Part shown: positions 1 to 6,772 of the stretch, in pieces
Position numbering within the stretch: position 1 is the stretch's first letter
Layout: the number at the start of each line of letters is the position of its first letter
Assembly: GCA_964611585.1 (NCBI GenBank)
Contig: CAZTAK010000070.1
Span: forward strand, 1 to 11,782
Source of the DNA: CAZTAK01 sp964611585
GTDB taxonomy: Bacteria; Pseudomonadota; Alphaproteobacteria; SHVP01
Direction: 5' to 3'
Length of the DNA: 11,782 nucleotides
Program-made: the position numbers and the translations under genes
The notes under the pieces: model-generated
What the model saw: the letters and a program-made list of their open reading frames with translations, nothing else
The model's database searches: none
What the model was told of the DNA's origin: nothing

Positions 1-419
1 GGCTCGAACAGCGTCTCGATGATGGCGCAGTCGGGTGCGGTCCCGCCGGCACACATTTGAACCAAGTCCGTGAGCACGCCCTCCATCCTTCGCAAGTCCT
101 CGATTCTGTGGCGGACCGCGTCACGATGGTGGACCGTGAGCGCCTTGACCTCGGCGCAAGTGACGTCGCCGGTATCCACGAGGCCGAGAAGGCCGCGCAC
201 GTCGTCGAGCGAGAACCCGAGCTCGCGGCAGCGGCGGACGAAGACCAGCCGCCTTGCGTGCGAATCGTCGAAGACGCGGTGGCCGCCTTGGGTGCGCGGC
301 GGCGGCGCCAAGAGGCCGATGCGCTCGTAGAAGCGTATGGTCTCGACGTGGCAACCGGTTTGGCGCGCGAGCACGCCGATGGTGCGGCGCTCGCGCCTCG
401 GGCCGTCAGGGGCGGTCAT
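1..419 (-). CDS. merR: MerR-family metal-responsive regulator (mercury type), 3' end cut off by the window edge
   Basis: A cytoplasmic, dimeric DNA-binding activator/repressor of the MerR family. It probably senses Hg(II) and controls the divergent mer promoter. The ATG is at 417-419 and 139 codons are visible, against about 144 in MerR, so only the last few residues are missing. The N-terminal winged helix is clear: TIGVLAR (13-19), then a recognition-helix region with ETIRFYERIGLL (26-37), then GGHRVF (45-50). Three cysteines match the metal site: C88, C123 and C131. The C88-C123 spacing of 35 equals MerR C82-C117. The C123-C131 spacing is 8, whereas Tn501 MerR has 9 and CueR has 8. The cysteine at position 88 argues for a divalent-metal sensor rather than a Cu(I) sensor. 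The neighbouring merF makes Hg(II) the best guess, but Zn, Cd or Pb sensing is not excluded. The start lies 24 bp from the -35 box of the divergent promoter, as in classical mer operons. Confidence 0.88.
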   Translation of the reverse strand, partial: MTAPDGPRRERRTIGVLARQTGCHVETIRFYERIGLLAPPPRTQGGHRVFDDSHARRLVFVRRCRELGFSLDDVRGLLGLVDTGDVTCAEVKALTVHHRDAVRHRIEDLRRMEGVLTDLVQMCAGGTAPDCAIIETLFE

Positions 420-442
420 CGAAAATTCCGCGAAGTTTTCGC

Positions 443-473
443 TTGATCCTGTAGCGACTACGGATTGTAGACT
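443..473 (+). promoter_or_regulatory. MerR-controlled promoter/operator of the merF transcription unit
   Basis: The -35 box is TTGATC (443-448) and the -10 box is TAGACT (468-473). They are separated by 19 bp, the over-long spacing typical of promoters that MerR-family activators untwist. Inside the spacer is a dyad, GTAG (451-454) and CTAC (458-461) around CGA, where MerR-family operators lie. The site sits between merR (minus) and merF (plus). The same dimer would activate merF and, by overlap, repress merR. Confidence 0.72.
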
Positions 474-548
474 CCGGTGTTCGGTGGGACAAGCGAGGTG
501 ACGGACCATGCTTGGAGGCGAAGTAAGCGCGATCGCGCGCGAGGGTGC

Positions 549-626
549 AGCGGAGCACCCGGCTCCGCCCGTCGGCGCGGGGTATTTAGCGGAGCGCCCG
601 GCTCCGCCCGGCGGCGCGGGGTGTTG
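549..626 (+). repeat. Two tandem 39-bp hairpin units in the merF leader
   Basis: Copy 1 is 549-587 and copy 2 is 588-626, directly abutting, with 35 of 39 positions identical. Each copy contains a perfect 7-bp inverted repeat, GCGGAGC/GCTCCGC, around a 5-nt loop (ACCCG in copy 1, GCCCG in copy 2). The units lie between the mer promoter and merF, so they would be transcribed as two consecutive strong RNA hairpins in the untranslated leader. No T-tract follows either one. They could be a small mobile palindromic repeat or a leader regulatory structure; the sequence does not decide. Confidence 0.7.
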
Positions 627-707
627 CGCGGCGGGCGTGGGCGCCGCCTGGATCGGCAACCTGAGCACGCCCGCGCCCTATCGGCCAACGTTCGTCACCC
701 TGGCCCC

Positions 708-920
708 ATGAACGAGCGCAGGCTCATGCGTATCGGCATCGTCGGAACGGTTGTCGCGGCGGTTTGCTGCTTCACGCCCGTGCTCGTCATTTTGCTTGGC
801 GCCATCGGCCTTTCCGCCGTGATCGGCATGCTCGACTACGTTCTCTTCCCTGCGCTCGCACTGTTCCTCGGAATCATGATCTACGCACTATGGAAACGCC
901 GAACCGCCCGATCGAATTAA
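708..920 (+). CDS. merF: MerF-type inner-membrane mercuric ion transporter, short form with one Cys pair
   Basis: A 70-residue, two-helix inner-membrane protein that takes up Hg(II) into the cytoplasm, normally for reduction by MerA. The core is diagnostic: C20-C21 in VCCFTPVLVILLGAIGLSA within the first transmembrane helix, then LDYVLFPALALFLGIMIYA as the second helix. The start at 708 gives an N-terminal MNERRLMRIGIVG block matching the family in length; the ATG at 726 would be too short, and neither start has a strong Shine-Dalgarno sequence. The protein ends at KRRTARSN just after helix 2, so the C-terminal vicinal Cys pair of known MerF (around residues 71-72) is absent. Its last 31 nt overlap the start of the following cysteine-rich gene, suggesting coupled translation. 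Expression is expected from the 443-473 promoter under MerR. Confidence 0.85.
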   Translation: MNERRLMRIGIVGTVVAAVCCFTPVLVILLGAIGLSAVIGMLDYVLFPALALFLGIMIYALWKRRTARSN

Positions 921-1117
921 GCTCGACGATCACCTGTCCGGAATGCGGGCACGCCGAGACCGAGACAATGCCGACGGACGCGTGCCAGTGGTTTTACGAC
1001 TGCAAAGGGTGCGGGTGCGTCCTCAAGCCCAAGGCCGGTGACTGCTGCGTCTTCTGTTCCTACGGAAGCGTTGCTTGCCCGCCGGTGCAGGCGGCAGGGG
1101 CCTGTGGCGGGCATTGA
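890..1117 (+). CDS. GDCCVxC-domain small cysteine-rich protein
   Basis: A 75-residue soluble protein with 11 cysteines and no signal peptide or membrane segment. Motifs in order are CPEC (16-19), an ACQWFYDCKGCGC block (31-43), GDCCVFCSYGS (50-60) and ACPP (62-65). It belongs to the family annotated as GDCCVxC domain-containing (seleno)protein, whose function is uncharacterised and which I recall near mer genes. All candidate positions here are Cys codons; there is no in-frame TGA before the terminal stop, so this copy is a cysteine form. The ATG at 890 lies inside merF, overlapping its last 31 nt, with no separate Shine-Dalgarno sequence, so it probably depends on merF translation. The N-terminal CxxC and later Cys clusters look like metal-binding knuckles. 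A cytoplasmic role in receiving or buffering Hg(II) from MerF is an inference from position and composition only. Confidence 0.82.
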   Translation: METPNRPIELSSTITCPECGHAETETMPTDACQWFYDCKGCGCVLKPKAGDCCVFCSYGSVACPPVQAAGACGGH

Positions 1118-1180
1118 CGTTTCCGCGGGCGGGCGCGTAAGAACAAAGGGTCTTCACCGGCATTCGCCTTGGGGGGTCCG

Positions 1181-2794
1181 ATGGACCGGGAAACCGAACC
1201 GGACGAGACGTTCGACTTCATTATCGTAGGCGCTGGGTCCGCGGGCTGTGTTCTCGCGAACCGCTTGACGGCCGATCCCGCCAACCGCGTGCTGCTTTTG
1301 GAATCGGGGCCGCGCGACCGCAATCCCTGGATCCACATTCCGGTCGGCTATTACCGGACCGCCTTCCGCTCGGATTTCGCCTGGCGCTACGAGACCGAGC
1401 CCGATCCCGGTATCGGTGGCCGTTCGATCGTCTGGCCGCGCGGGCGCGTGCTGGGCGGGTCATCCGCCATCAACGGCCTGATCTACATCCGTGGCCAGCC
1501 CCAGGACTTCGACAATTGGCGCCAGCTTGGCAACGCGGGCTGGGGCTGGGACGACCTGCTCCCGCTTTTCAAGAAGTCCGAGGACCAGGAACGCGGTGCC
1601 GACGCCCTTCACGGCGTCGGCGGGCCGCTTGCGGTTTCCGAGATGCCCATGCGGCCCGAGATCTGCGAGGCTTACGTGCGGGCGGTCGTCGAGACCGGGC
1701 TGCCGCTGAACGACGATTTCAACGGCGCCCGCCAGGAAGGGGTCGGCTACTACCAACTGACGACTCGGAATGGAAGGCGCTGCAGCGCCGCCGTAGGCTA
1801 TCTGCGCCCGGCCATGAAGCGCGCGAACCTGCGCGTCGTGACGGGCGCGCACGCGGCCCGCATCGTCTTCGATGGTGCGCGCGCCACCGGCGTCGTCTAC
1901 CGCCGCGGGACCCAGGAACGGACCGCCCGGGCGGCCCGCGAGATCATCGTGTCGGCGGGCGCCGTCAATACACCGCAACTGATGCAGCTCTCGGGCCTGG
2001 GCCCGGCCGAGCTGTTGCGCGGCCACGGGATCGAGGTGGTGGCGGACATGCCCGGCGTCGGCGACAACCTGCAGGACCATTATCAGATCAAGGCCATGTA
2101 CCGGTGCACGCGGCCCATCACGCTGAACGACTATCTACACAATCCCTTGCGCAAGCTCGCCATCGGCCTCGAGTACGCGCTGTTCCGCAAGGGATTCATG
2201 GCCGTTGCCGCGTCGCAAGTGGGTGCGTTCGCGCGCGTTCGCGCGGGCTCCGAGACCCCGGACGTCCAGTTCCACATCACGCCGGGCAGCACCGAGGATG
2301 CGGCCGCCGGCCTGCACCGCTTCTCGGGCTTCATGGCCTCGGTCTGCCAGTTGCGCCCGGAAAGCCGGGGCAGCCTCGCGATCCGATCGCCCGACCCGGG
2401 CGATGCGCCGGCGATTCGCCCCAACTATTTGAGCGCGCAGGCCGACCAGGAAACCGCCGTTGCCGCGCTTCGGCTCGCGCGCAGGATCTCGCGCGCGCCG
2501 ACGTTGGCGCCCTACGTCGCGTCCGAGTATCCGCCGGGCGAGTCGACCGAATCGGACGCCTCACTTCTGGAATACGCGCGCGAGACGGGAACGACCATCT
2601 TTCACCCCGTCGGCACCTGCCGGATGGGCGCGGACGCGGAAGCCGTGGTCGACGACCGGCTTCGGGTCCGCGGAATCGGAAATTTGCGGATCGCCGACGC
2701 ATCGATCATGCCGCGGCTGATCTCGGGCAACACCAACGCGGCCTGCATCGTGATCGGCGAGAAGGCGGCCGAGATGATCCTGGGCGGCGGTTAG
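1181..2794 (+). CDS. GMC-family FAD-dependent oxidoreductase (choline/alcohol dehydrogenase-like)
   Basis: A 537-residue flavoenzyme that oxidises an alcohol substrate using FAD. The Rossmann FAD motif GAGSAG is at 17-22. The first GMC signature, GRVLGGSSAINGL, is at 88-100, followed by YIRG. The second signature, GAVNTPQLMQLSGLG, is at 260-274. The C-terminal catalytic segment has H475 in HPVGTCRMG and N519 in SGNTN; the 44-residue spacing equals that of His466 and Asn510 in choline oxidase. Length is normal and there is no signal peptide, so it is probably cytoplasmic. The ATG at 1181 is chosen because a GGGGGG purine run (1171-1176) lies 4 nt upstream; an in-frame TTG at 1169 would add four residues and is less likely. 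It starts 63 nt after the GDCCVxC gene, but nothing ties its function to mercury. The substrate cannot be told from the sequence. Confidence 0.92.
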   Translation: MDRETEPDETFDFIIVGAGSAGCVLANRLTADPANRVLLLESGPRDRNPWIHIPVGYYRTAFRSDFAWRYETEPDPGIGGRSIVWPRGRVLGGSSAINGLIYIRGQPQDFDNWRQLGNAGWGWDDLLPLFKKSEDQERGADALHGVGGPLAVSEMPMRPEICEAYVRAVVETGLPLNDDFNGARQEGVGYYQLTTRNGRRCSAAVGYLRPAMKRANLRVVTGAHAARIVFDGARATGVVYRRGTQERTARAAREIIVSAGAVNTPQLMQLSGLGPAELLRGHGIEVVADMPGVGDNLQDHYQIKAMYRCTRPITLNDYLHNPLRKLAIGLEYALFRKGFMAVAASQVGAFARVRAGSETPDVQFHITPGSTEDAAAGLHRFSGFMASVCQLRPESRGSLAIRSPDPGDAPAIRPNYLSAQADQETAVAALRLARRISRAPTLAPYVASEYPPGESTESDASLLEYARETGTTIFHPVGTCRMGADAEAVVDDRLRVRGIGNLRIADASIMPRLISGNTNAACIVIGEKAAEMILGGG

Positions 2795-2809
2795 CTTATG
2801 GGCTTTTGA

Positions 2810-2834
2810 GGGCAGGTTGCTCGCCGCAACGCCC
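2810..2834 (+). terminator. Possible hairpin after the GMC oxidoreductase gene
   Basis: GTTGC (2816-2820) pairs with GCAAC (2826-2830) around TCGCC. GGGC (2810-2813) pairs with GCCC (2831-2834), with a 2-nt bulge between the two stems. It begins 16 nt after the GMC stop codon. No T-tract follows, so intrinsic termination is doubtful. Confidence 0.25.
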
Positions 2835-2924
2835 GCTCATGGGTCGTAGCCCTTCAATCGCAAAGACCGCGATGAACGACCGGGTATGACTCGGGGCGGA
2901 CATTCAGCATTTCCCCATTGCCGA

Positions 2925-2952
2925 TTGTAAGGCCCCAGTTTTGTCATAATAT
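2925..2952 (+). promoter_or_regulatory. Sigma-70-like promoter of the cyclase/TPR gene
   Basis: TTGTAA (2925-2930) and TAATAT (2947-2952) are separated by 16 bp. The -10 box lies 31 nt before the inferred original ATG at 2983. A GGGGAGG purine run (2974-2980) lies between the promoter and the ATG, with a short 2-nt gap to the start codon. Confidence 0.5.
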
Positions 2953-2982
2953 GGGGACGAGCAATCGCTCCATGGGGAGGGC

Positions 2983-3111
2983 ATGGCGGAACAACCGGTC
3001 CAGCGTAGGCTTGCGGCCATTCTCGCCGCGGATGTGGCGGGTTCACGCGCCTCATGGAAGCGGACACTGACGGCACGGTCGCCGCGTGGCAAGCCGCACG
3101 CCAAGACGTGA
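2983..3111 (+). pseudogene. Out-of-frame 5' part of the class III cyclase gene
   Basis: The ATG at 2983 opens MAEQPVQRRLAAILAADVAG, the typical N terminus of class III cyclase/TPR proteins. After codon GCG (3037-3039) the frame is lost: it continues as GSRASWKR and stops at TGA 3109-3111 after 42 codons. Adding one G to the GGG run at 3039-3041 turns the junction into AGFTRLMEAD and restores one 573-residue frame. D17 of this part corresponds to the first metal-binding aspartate of class III cyclases. The break is either a real frameshift or a sequencing or assembly error. Confidence 0.75.
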
Positions 3112-4703
3112 TCAAGCCGCAAATCGAGGCCGATTCCGGCAAGATCGTCAAGCTCACCGGAGATGGGTTTCTCGTGGAGTTTTCGGCGGTGCAAGACGCG
3201 GTCAACTGCGCCATCGCCATGCAGGGGGGCCTGAGCGCGAGCAGCCTGGAATTTCGCATGGGCATCAACCTCGGCGACATCGTTGATGACGGCGAGGACA
3301 TCCACGGCGAGGGCGTCAACGTGGCGGCACGGCTCGAAGGATTGGCCGAACCCGGTGGCATTTGCATCTCCGGCGAGACGCACGCCCTGGTGCGAAACCG
3401 CATCGACGTGCCGTTCGAGGATTTGGGCGAACACACGGTCAAGCATGTCACCCATCCGGTCCGCGTCTATGCCATCCGCCTGGGCGCCGAAAGTGCCAAG
3501 CCCGACATCCGCACACCCCTGTCCGACAAGCCCTCCATTGCCGTCCTGCCGTTCGACAATCTCTCAGGCGACGCGGACCAGGACTTCATTGGAGACGGCC
3601 TCGCCGAGGACATCATCACGTCGCTTTCGCGCATTCGCACCTTCTTCGTGATCGCCCGCAATTCCACCTTCCAGTACAAGGGAACCTCGCCGGACCTTCG
3701 CCAGGTCGCGAGCGAATTGGGCGTGCGCTACGTGCTCGAAGGCAGCGTGCGCAAGGCCGGCGAACGCATCCGCATCACCGCGCAATTGATCGAAGGGGCG
3801 AGCGCCAACCATATCTGGGCGGAACGCTACGACCGAAAGTTCGAGGATCTGTTTGTGCTGCAGGACGAAATCACCGGAACCATCGTCGCCCAGCTGGAAC
3901 CCGAATTGGGACGGGCGGAATACGAGCGTGTGAAGACCGAGCCGACCCACAATCTCGATGCCTGGGAGCTGTTTCACCGCGGGATTTCCCACATCTTCCG
4001 GCGCACCAAGGAGGACGTTCTCGAGGCGCGCAGACTGTTCGAGCACGCGATCGAGCGCGATCCCAAATTCTCCAGCGCCCACGCCGGCAAGGCCTGGACC
4101 TATGCGCAGGACGCAATCCTCGATCTTACCGATGCCGACCGCGAGACCGCGCTCCGGGCCGCGGAGACCGCGGTGTCGCTGGACGACAAGGATCATTTCG
4201 CGCATATCGCCATGGGCCAGGCGCTGCCGCCCGAGCGCCAGAACGACGATGCCATCGCGGCCTACCGCGAGGCGATCCGAATCAATCCAAGCTGCGCGCT
4301 TGCACACAGTTTGTTGGGGATGTCGTTGACGCGCTCGGGACGGGCGGAGGAATCGATCCCCCATATGGAGGAAGCCATCCAATTGAGCCCCGCCGATCCC
4401 GGGATCGGACCGTTCTATGCGCGCCTGTCGGCTGCCCGCTTCTTTCTCGGACAATACGAGCAAGCAATAGAGAAGGGCCGGACCGGAATTCGAAAGGGCG
4501 TCCCCTGGCCGGGATACGTCTATATGACCGGCGCGCTCGGCCATCTCGGGCGTGCCGAAGAGGCGCGGCGCGCCCGCGAAGATTTGGAAAAGGCGCGTCC
4601 CGGCATCACCTCGGACTTCGTCCGCACTCACCTTCCAAGCGTGCCAGAGGATTATCTGCGCTTGCTGGTGGATGGCCTTCGCAAAGCCGGACTAACCGAG
4701 TAA
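3054..4703 (+). CDS. Class III adenylate cyclase with TolB-like domain and TPR repeats, N terminus separated by a frameshift
   Basis: The longest intact frame, 549 residues from ATG 3054, is the body of a cytoplasmic protein that would make cyclic nucleotide and bind partner proteins through TPRs. Residues 1-145 are the cyclase domain without its first strand. Visible catalytic residues are K33 and D37 in KLTGDG (substrate base, metal), D82 (base), and N89 and R93 in NVAAR (transition state); spacings match Rv1625c K296, D300, D365, N372 and R376. The Lys/Asp pair suggests ATP over GTP. Residues 160-290 form the TolB-like domain (PSIAVLPFDNLSGD, then VLEGSVRK and ITAQLI). Residues 300-530 hold TPR units, such as RLFEHAIERDPKFSSAHAG. 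The other metal aspartate lies upstream in the lost frame, and no Shine-Dalgarno sequence precedes 3054, so as sequenced the protein is probably inactive or poorly made. The rest of the frame is undamaged, so a recent mutation or a read error is likely. Confidence 0.85.
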   Translation: MEADTDGTVAAWQAARQDVIKPQIEADSGKIVKLTGDGFLVEFSAVQDAVNCAIAMQGGLSASSLEFRMGINLGDIVDDGEDIHGEGVNVAARLEGLAEPGGICISGETHALVRNRIDVPFEDLGEHTVKHVTHPVRVYAIRLGAESAKPDIRTPLSDKPSIAVLPFDNLSGDADQDFIGDGLAEDIITSLSRIRTFFVIARNSTFQYKGTSPDLRQVASELGVRYVLEGSVRKAGERIRITAQLIEGASANHIWAERYDRKFEDLFVLQDEITGTIVAQLEPELGRAEYERVKTEPTHNLDAWELFHRGISHIFRRTKEDVLEARRLFEHAIERDPKFSSAHAGKAWTYAQDAILDLTDADRETALRAAETAVSLDDKDHFAHIAMGQALPPERQNDDAIAAYREAIRINPSCALAHSLLGMSLTRSGRAEESIPHMEEAIQLSPADPGIGPFYARLSAARFFLGQYEQAIEKGRTGIRKGVPWPGYVYMTGALGHLGRAEEARRAREDLEKARPGITSDFVRTHLPSVPEDYLRLLVDGLRKAGLTE

Positions 4704-4724
4704 TAAGACATCGTTTCCGCGTGG

Positions 4725-4742
4725 CGCGAACGCCGGTTCGCG
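4725..4742 (+). repeat. Hairpin downstream of the cyclase gene
   Basis: CGCGAAC (4725-4731) pairs perfectly with GTTCGCG (4736-4742) around the 4-nt loop GCCG. It begins 21 nt after the cyclase stop codon, and typA converges from the other side. No T-tract follows on either strand; it may contribute to transcription end or RNA stability. Confidence 0.35.
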
Positions 4743-4809
4743 GCGCTCGAAGCGGCTGATTGACGTCCGAGGTTGGCTATGCCCGGTCGTCCCGGTGGGT
4801 GTCAAAGTA

Positions 4810-4829
4810 CGACCGGTTTCCGCCGGTCG
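4810..4829 (+). repeat. Second hairpin in the cyclase-typA convergent spacer
   Basis: CGACCGG (4810-4816) pairs perfectly with CCGGTCG (4823-4829) around TTTCCG. It lies between two convergent genes, where bidirectional transcription ends are expected, but it lacks a T-tract. Confidence 0.35.
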
Positions 4830-4919
4830 GCCGACATTCACGGGGCAATGCCTGCTCTCCCGTGCTTGACGTCGGCTTCAGGCTTGAGAGTAGACCGTGC
4901 CGGGCGGTGCGTGCCGGCC

Positions 4920-4951
4920 GGTGCGATTCCACGTGCTTGGATTACGCTCTA
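4920..4951 (-). repeat. Stop-codon-anchored 32-bp element, typA copy
   Basis: Read on the minus strand, this begins at the typA stop codon TAG (4949-4951) and continues into the 3' flank. It matches 9630-9661 at 27 of 32 positions, including an uninterrupted 16-bp block (4920-4935) containing CACGTG. The short inverted repeat TCCA/TGGA lies inside. The other copy has the same placement relative to the glnS stop codon. The function is not recognised. Confidence 0.7.
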
Positions 4952-6772
4952 CGCGGCCACATCCTGCCGGGCCTGGCGTTTTCGTTCGTGCGGACTCAAC
5001 GAGCGCTTGCGCAGGCGAATGTGGTGGGGCGTAACCTCCACCAGTTCGTCGTCCTGGATATAGGCGATTGTCTGTTCCAACGACATACGCCGCGCCGGCG
5101 TCAGGCGCACCGCCTCGTCCGTGCCCGAGGCCCGGATGTTGGTCAGCTGCTTGGTCTTCATGGGGTTGACCTCAAGGTCTTTGCCACGCTTGTTTTCGCC
5201 GATGATCATGCCCTCGTAGACGGTAACGCCGGAATCGATGAACATCGCGCCCCTCGGTTCCAGGTTCATGAGCGCATAGGCGACGCTTTTGCCCCCGGCG
5301 TTGGAAATCAACACGCCGTTGTGGCGCCCAGCAATGGGTCCGACGTGGGCGCCGTATTCCCGGAACATGCGGTTCATGATGCCGGTGCCCCGCGTTTCGG
5401 TCATGAACTCGCCGTGATAACCGATCAGGCTCCTCGAGGGTGCTACGAATCGCATTCGCACCTTGCCGCCGCCGGACGGGCGCATTTCCTCCATCCGGCC
5501 CTTACGCTTCGAGATCGCCGCGACCACGACGCTGGAGAATTCCTCGTCCACGTCGACCAGCACGTCTTCAAAGGGCTCGAGCATCTTCCCAGTGTCGGGA
5601 TCCGCGCGGGTCAACACCCGGGGCCGGCTGATGGACAGTTCGAACCCCTCGCGGCGCAGCGTCTCGATCAAGACGCCCAACTGCAACTCGCCGCGGCCCG
5701 CCACCTCGAAGCCGTTGCCGCCCTCGGTCTCCCGCACGAGGATAGCAACGTTGCCTTCGGCCTCCGCCATCAGCCGCGTGCGGATGACGCGCGACGTCAC
5801 CTTGTTGCCGTCGCGCCCGGCCAACGGCGAATCGTTGATTGAAAACACCATCGCCAGGGTCGGCGGATCGACCGGATCTGCGGGGATCGGCGTGGTGACG
5901 CCAAGTTCGCACAGCGTATCGGCGACACTCGCCGCCGGGAAGCCGGCGATGGAGACGATGTCGCCGGCGTGCGCGGTCGCGACCTCGGTGCGGGTCGGCC
6001 CGCGGAAGGCGTGCACCTTGGTGACGCGCGTCTGCTCTATCTTGCCGCCTTCGCGGTTCAGCGCTTGAATTGTGGCGTTGACGGACAACGAGCCGGACGC
6101 AATGCGCCCGGTCAGCACCCGGCCGAGGTATGGGTCGCTTTCAAGCGTCGTCACCAGCATTCGGAAGGGGCCGTCGGGGTCGACATCGGGTGCGGGGACG
6201 TAGTCCACGACCTTGTCGATCAGGCAGGAGATGTCGTCGCCGCGAACGTGTGAATCATAGGACGCCCAGCCCTCCTTGGCGGACGCGAACAGGATGGGAA
6301 AATCCAGTTGTTCCTCGTTGGCGTCGAGAACGGAGAACAGCTCGAATATCTCATTGTGGACCGCATCGGGCCTGGTGTCGGCCTTGTCGATCTTGTTGAC
6401 GACGACGATGGGCTTGAGGCCGAGGGCAAAAGCCTTCTGGGTGACGAACTTGGTTTGCGGCATGGGACCTTCCGAGGCATCGACCAGCAGCAGCACGCCG
6501 TCGACCATGCTCAGAATGCGCTCCACCTCGCCGCCGAAATCGGCGTGACCGGGGGTGTCGACGATGTTGATGCGCACGCCCTTCCACTCCACCGACGCAC
6601 ATTTGGCGAGAATGGTGATGCCCCGTTCCCGTTCCTGCTCGTTGTTGTCCATGACCCTTTCGGCGACCCGCTGGTTTTCGCGGAACGCCCCGCTTTGATG
6701 CAGGAGCGCGTCTACCAGGGTCGTCTTGCCGTGGTCAACGTGGGCGATGATGGCGATATTGCGGATATCCAA
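4949..6772 (-). CDS. typA: Translational GTPase TypA/BipA
   Basis: A 607-residue ribosome-associated GTPase of the elongation-factor superfamily, involved in ribosome assembly and stress or low-temperature growth. GTPase motifs are complete: G1 AHVDHGKT (10-17), G2 GITI (51-54), G3 DTPGHADFGG (72-81), G4 NKID (126-129) and G5 SAK (164-166). EF-G-like domains follow: a beta-barrel domain 2, then domains III and V containing GRGELQLGVLIETLRREGFE and LMNLEPRGAMF, then the TypA-specific C-terminal domain ending KRQARQDVAA. Length is normal. The start is TTG at 6770-6772, giving MDIRNIAIIAHVDHG, exactly where homologues begin. An AAAGGA Shine-Dalgarno sequence lies 9 nt upstream on the minus strand (6782-6787) and no in-frame ATG fits better. 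The gene stands alone between convergent and small divergent neighbours, and its stop codon is the first base of the repeated 3' element. Confidence 0.97.
   Translation of the reverse strand: MDIRNIAIIAHVDHGKTTLVDALLHQSGAFRENQRVAERVMDNNEQERERGITILAKCASVEWKGVRINIVDTPGHADFGGEVERILSMVDGVLLLVDASEGPMPQTKFVTQKAFALGLKPIVVVNKIDKADTRPDAVHNEIFELFSVLDANEEQLDFPILFASAKEGWASYDSHVRGDDISCLIDKVVDYVPAPDVDPDGPFRMLVTTLESDPYLGRVLTGRIASGSLSVNATIQALNREGGKIEQTRVTKVHAFRGPTRTEVATAHAGDIVSIAGFPAASVADTLCELGVTTPIPADPVDPPTLAMVFSINDSPLAGRDGNKVTSRVIRTRLMAEAEGNVAILVRETEGGNGFEVAGRGELQLGVLIETLRREGFELSISRPRVLTRADPDTGKMLEPFEDVLVDVDEEFSSVVVAAISKRKGRMEEMRPSGGGKVRMRFVAPSRSLIGYHGEFMTETRGTGIMNRMFREYGAHVGPIAGRHNGVLISNAGGKSVAYALMNLEPRGAMFIDSGVTVYEGMIIGENKRGKDLEVNPMKTKQLTNIRASGTDEAVRLTPARRMSLEQTIAYIQDDELVEVTPHHIRLRKRSLSPHERKRQARQDVAA

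Noticed and set aside
477..707. Upstream in-frame extension of merF giving a 147-residue protein.
   Set aside because: The extra 77 residues are low-complexity Arg/Gly/Ala encoded by the tandem repeat, and MerF homologues begin at the 708 position.
1169..1180. TTG start adding four residues to the GMC oxidoreductase.
   Set aside because: The G-rich ribosome binding run overlaps this start and is correctly placed for the ATG at 1181.
1118..1180. Search for merA or further mer genes to the right of the GDCCVxC gene.
   Set aside because: The next gene is a GMC oxidoreductase, which has no NAD(P)H-dependent mercuric reductase motifs; merA, if present, is outside the window.
1460..2080. 206-residue frame on the minus strand inside the GMC gene.
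   Set aside because: It is antisense to a gene with all GMC motifs and is a by-product of high GC codon bias.
3564..4631. 355-residue minus-strand frame opposite the cyclase/TPR gene.
   Set aside because: It is the codon-position mirror of a clear TPR gene; no ribosome binding site or recognisable domain.
4760..5842. 360-residue plus-strand frame overlapping the 3' half of typA.
   Set aside because: It is antisense to typA, which has every GTPase motif, and the sequence shows no protein family.
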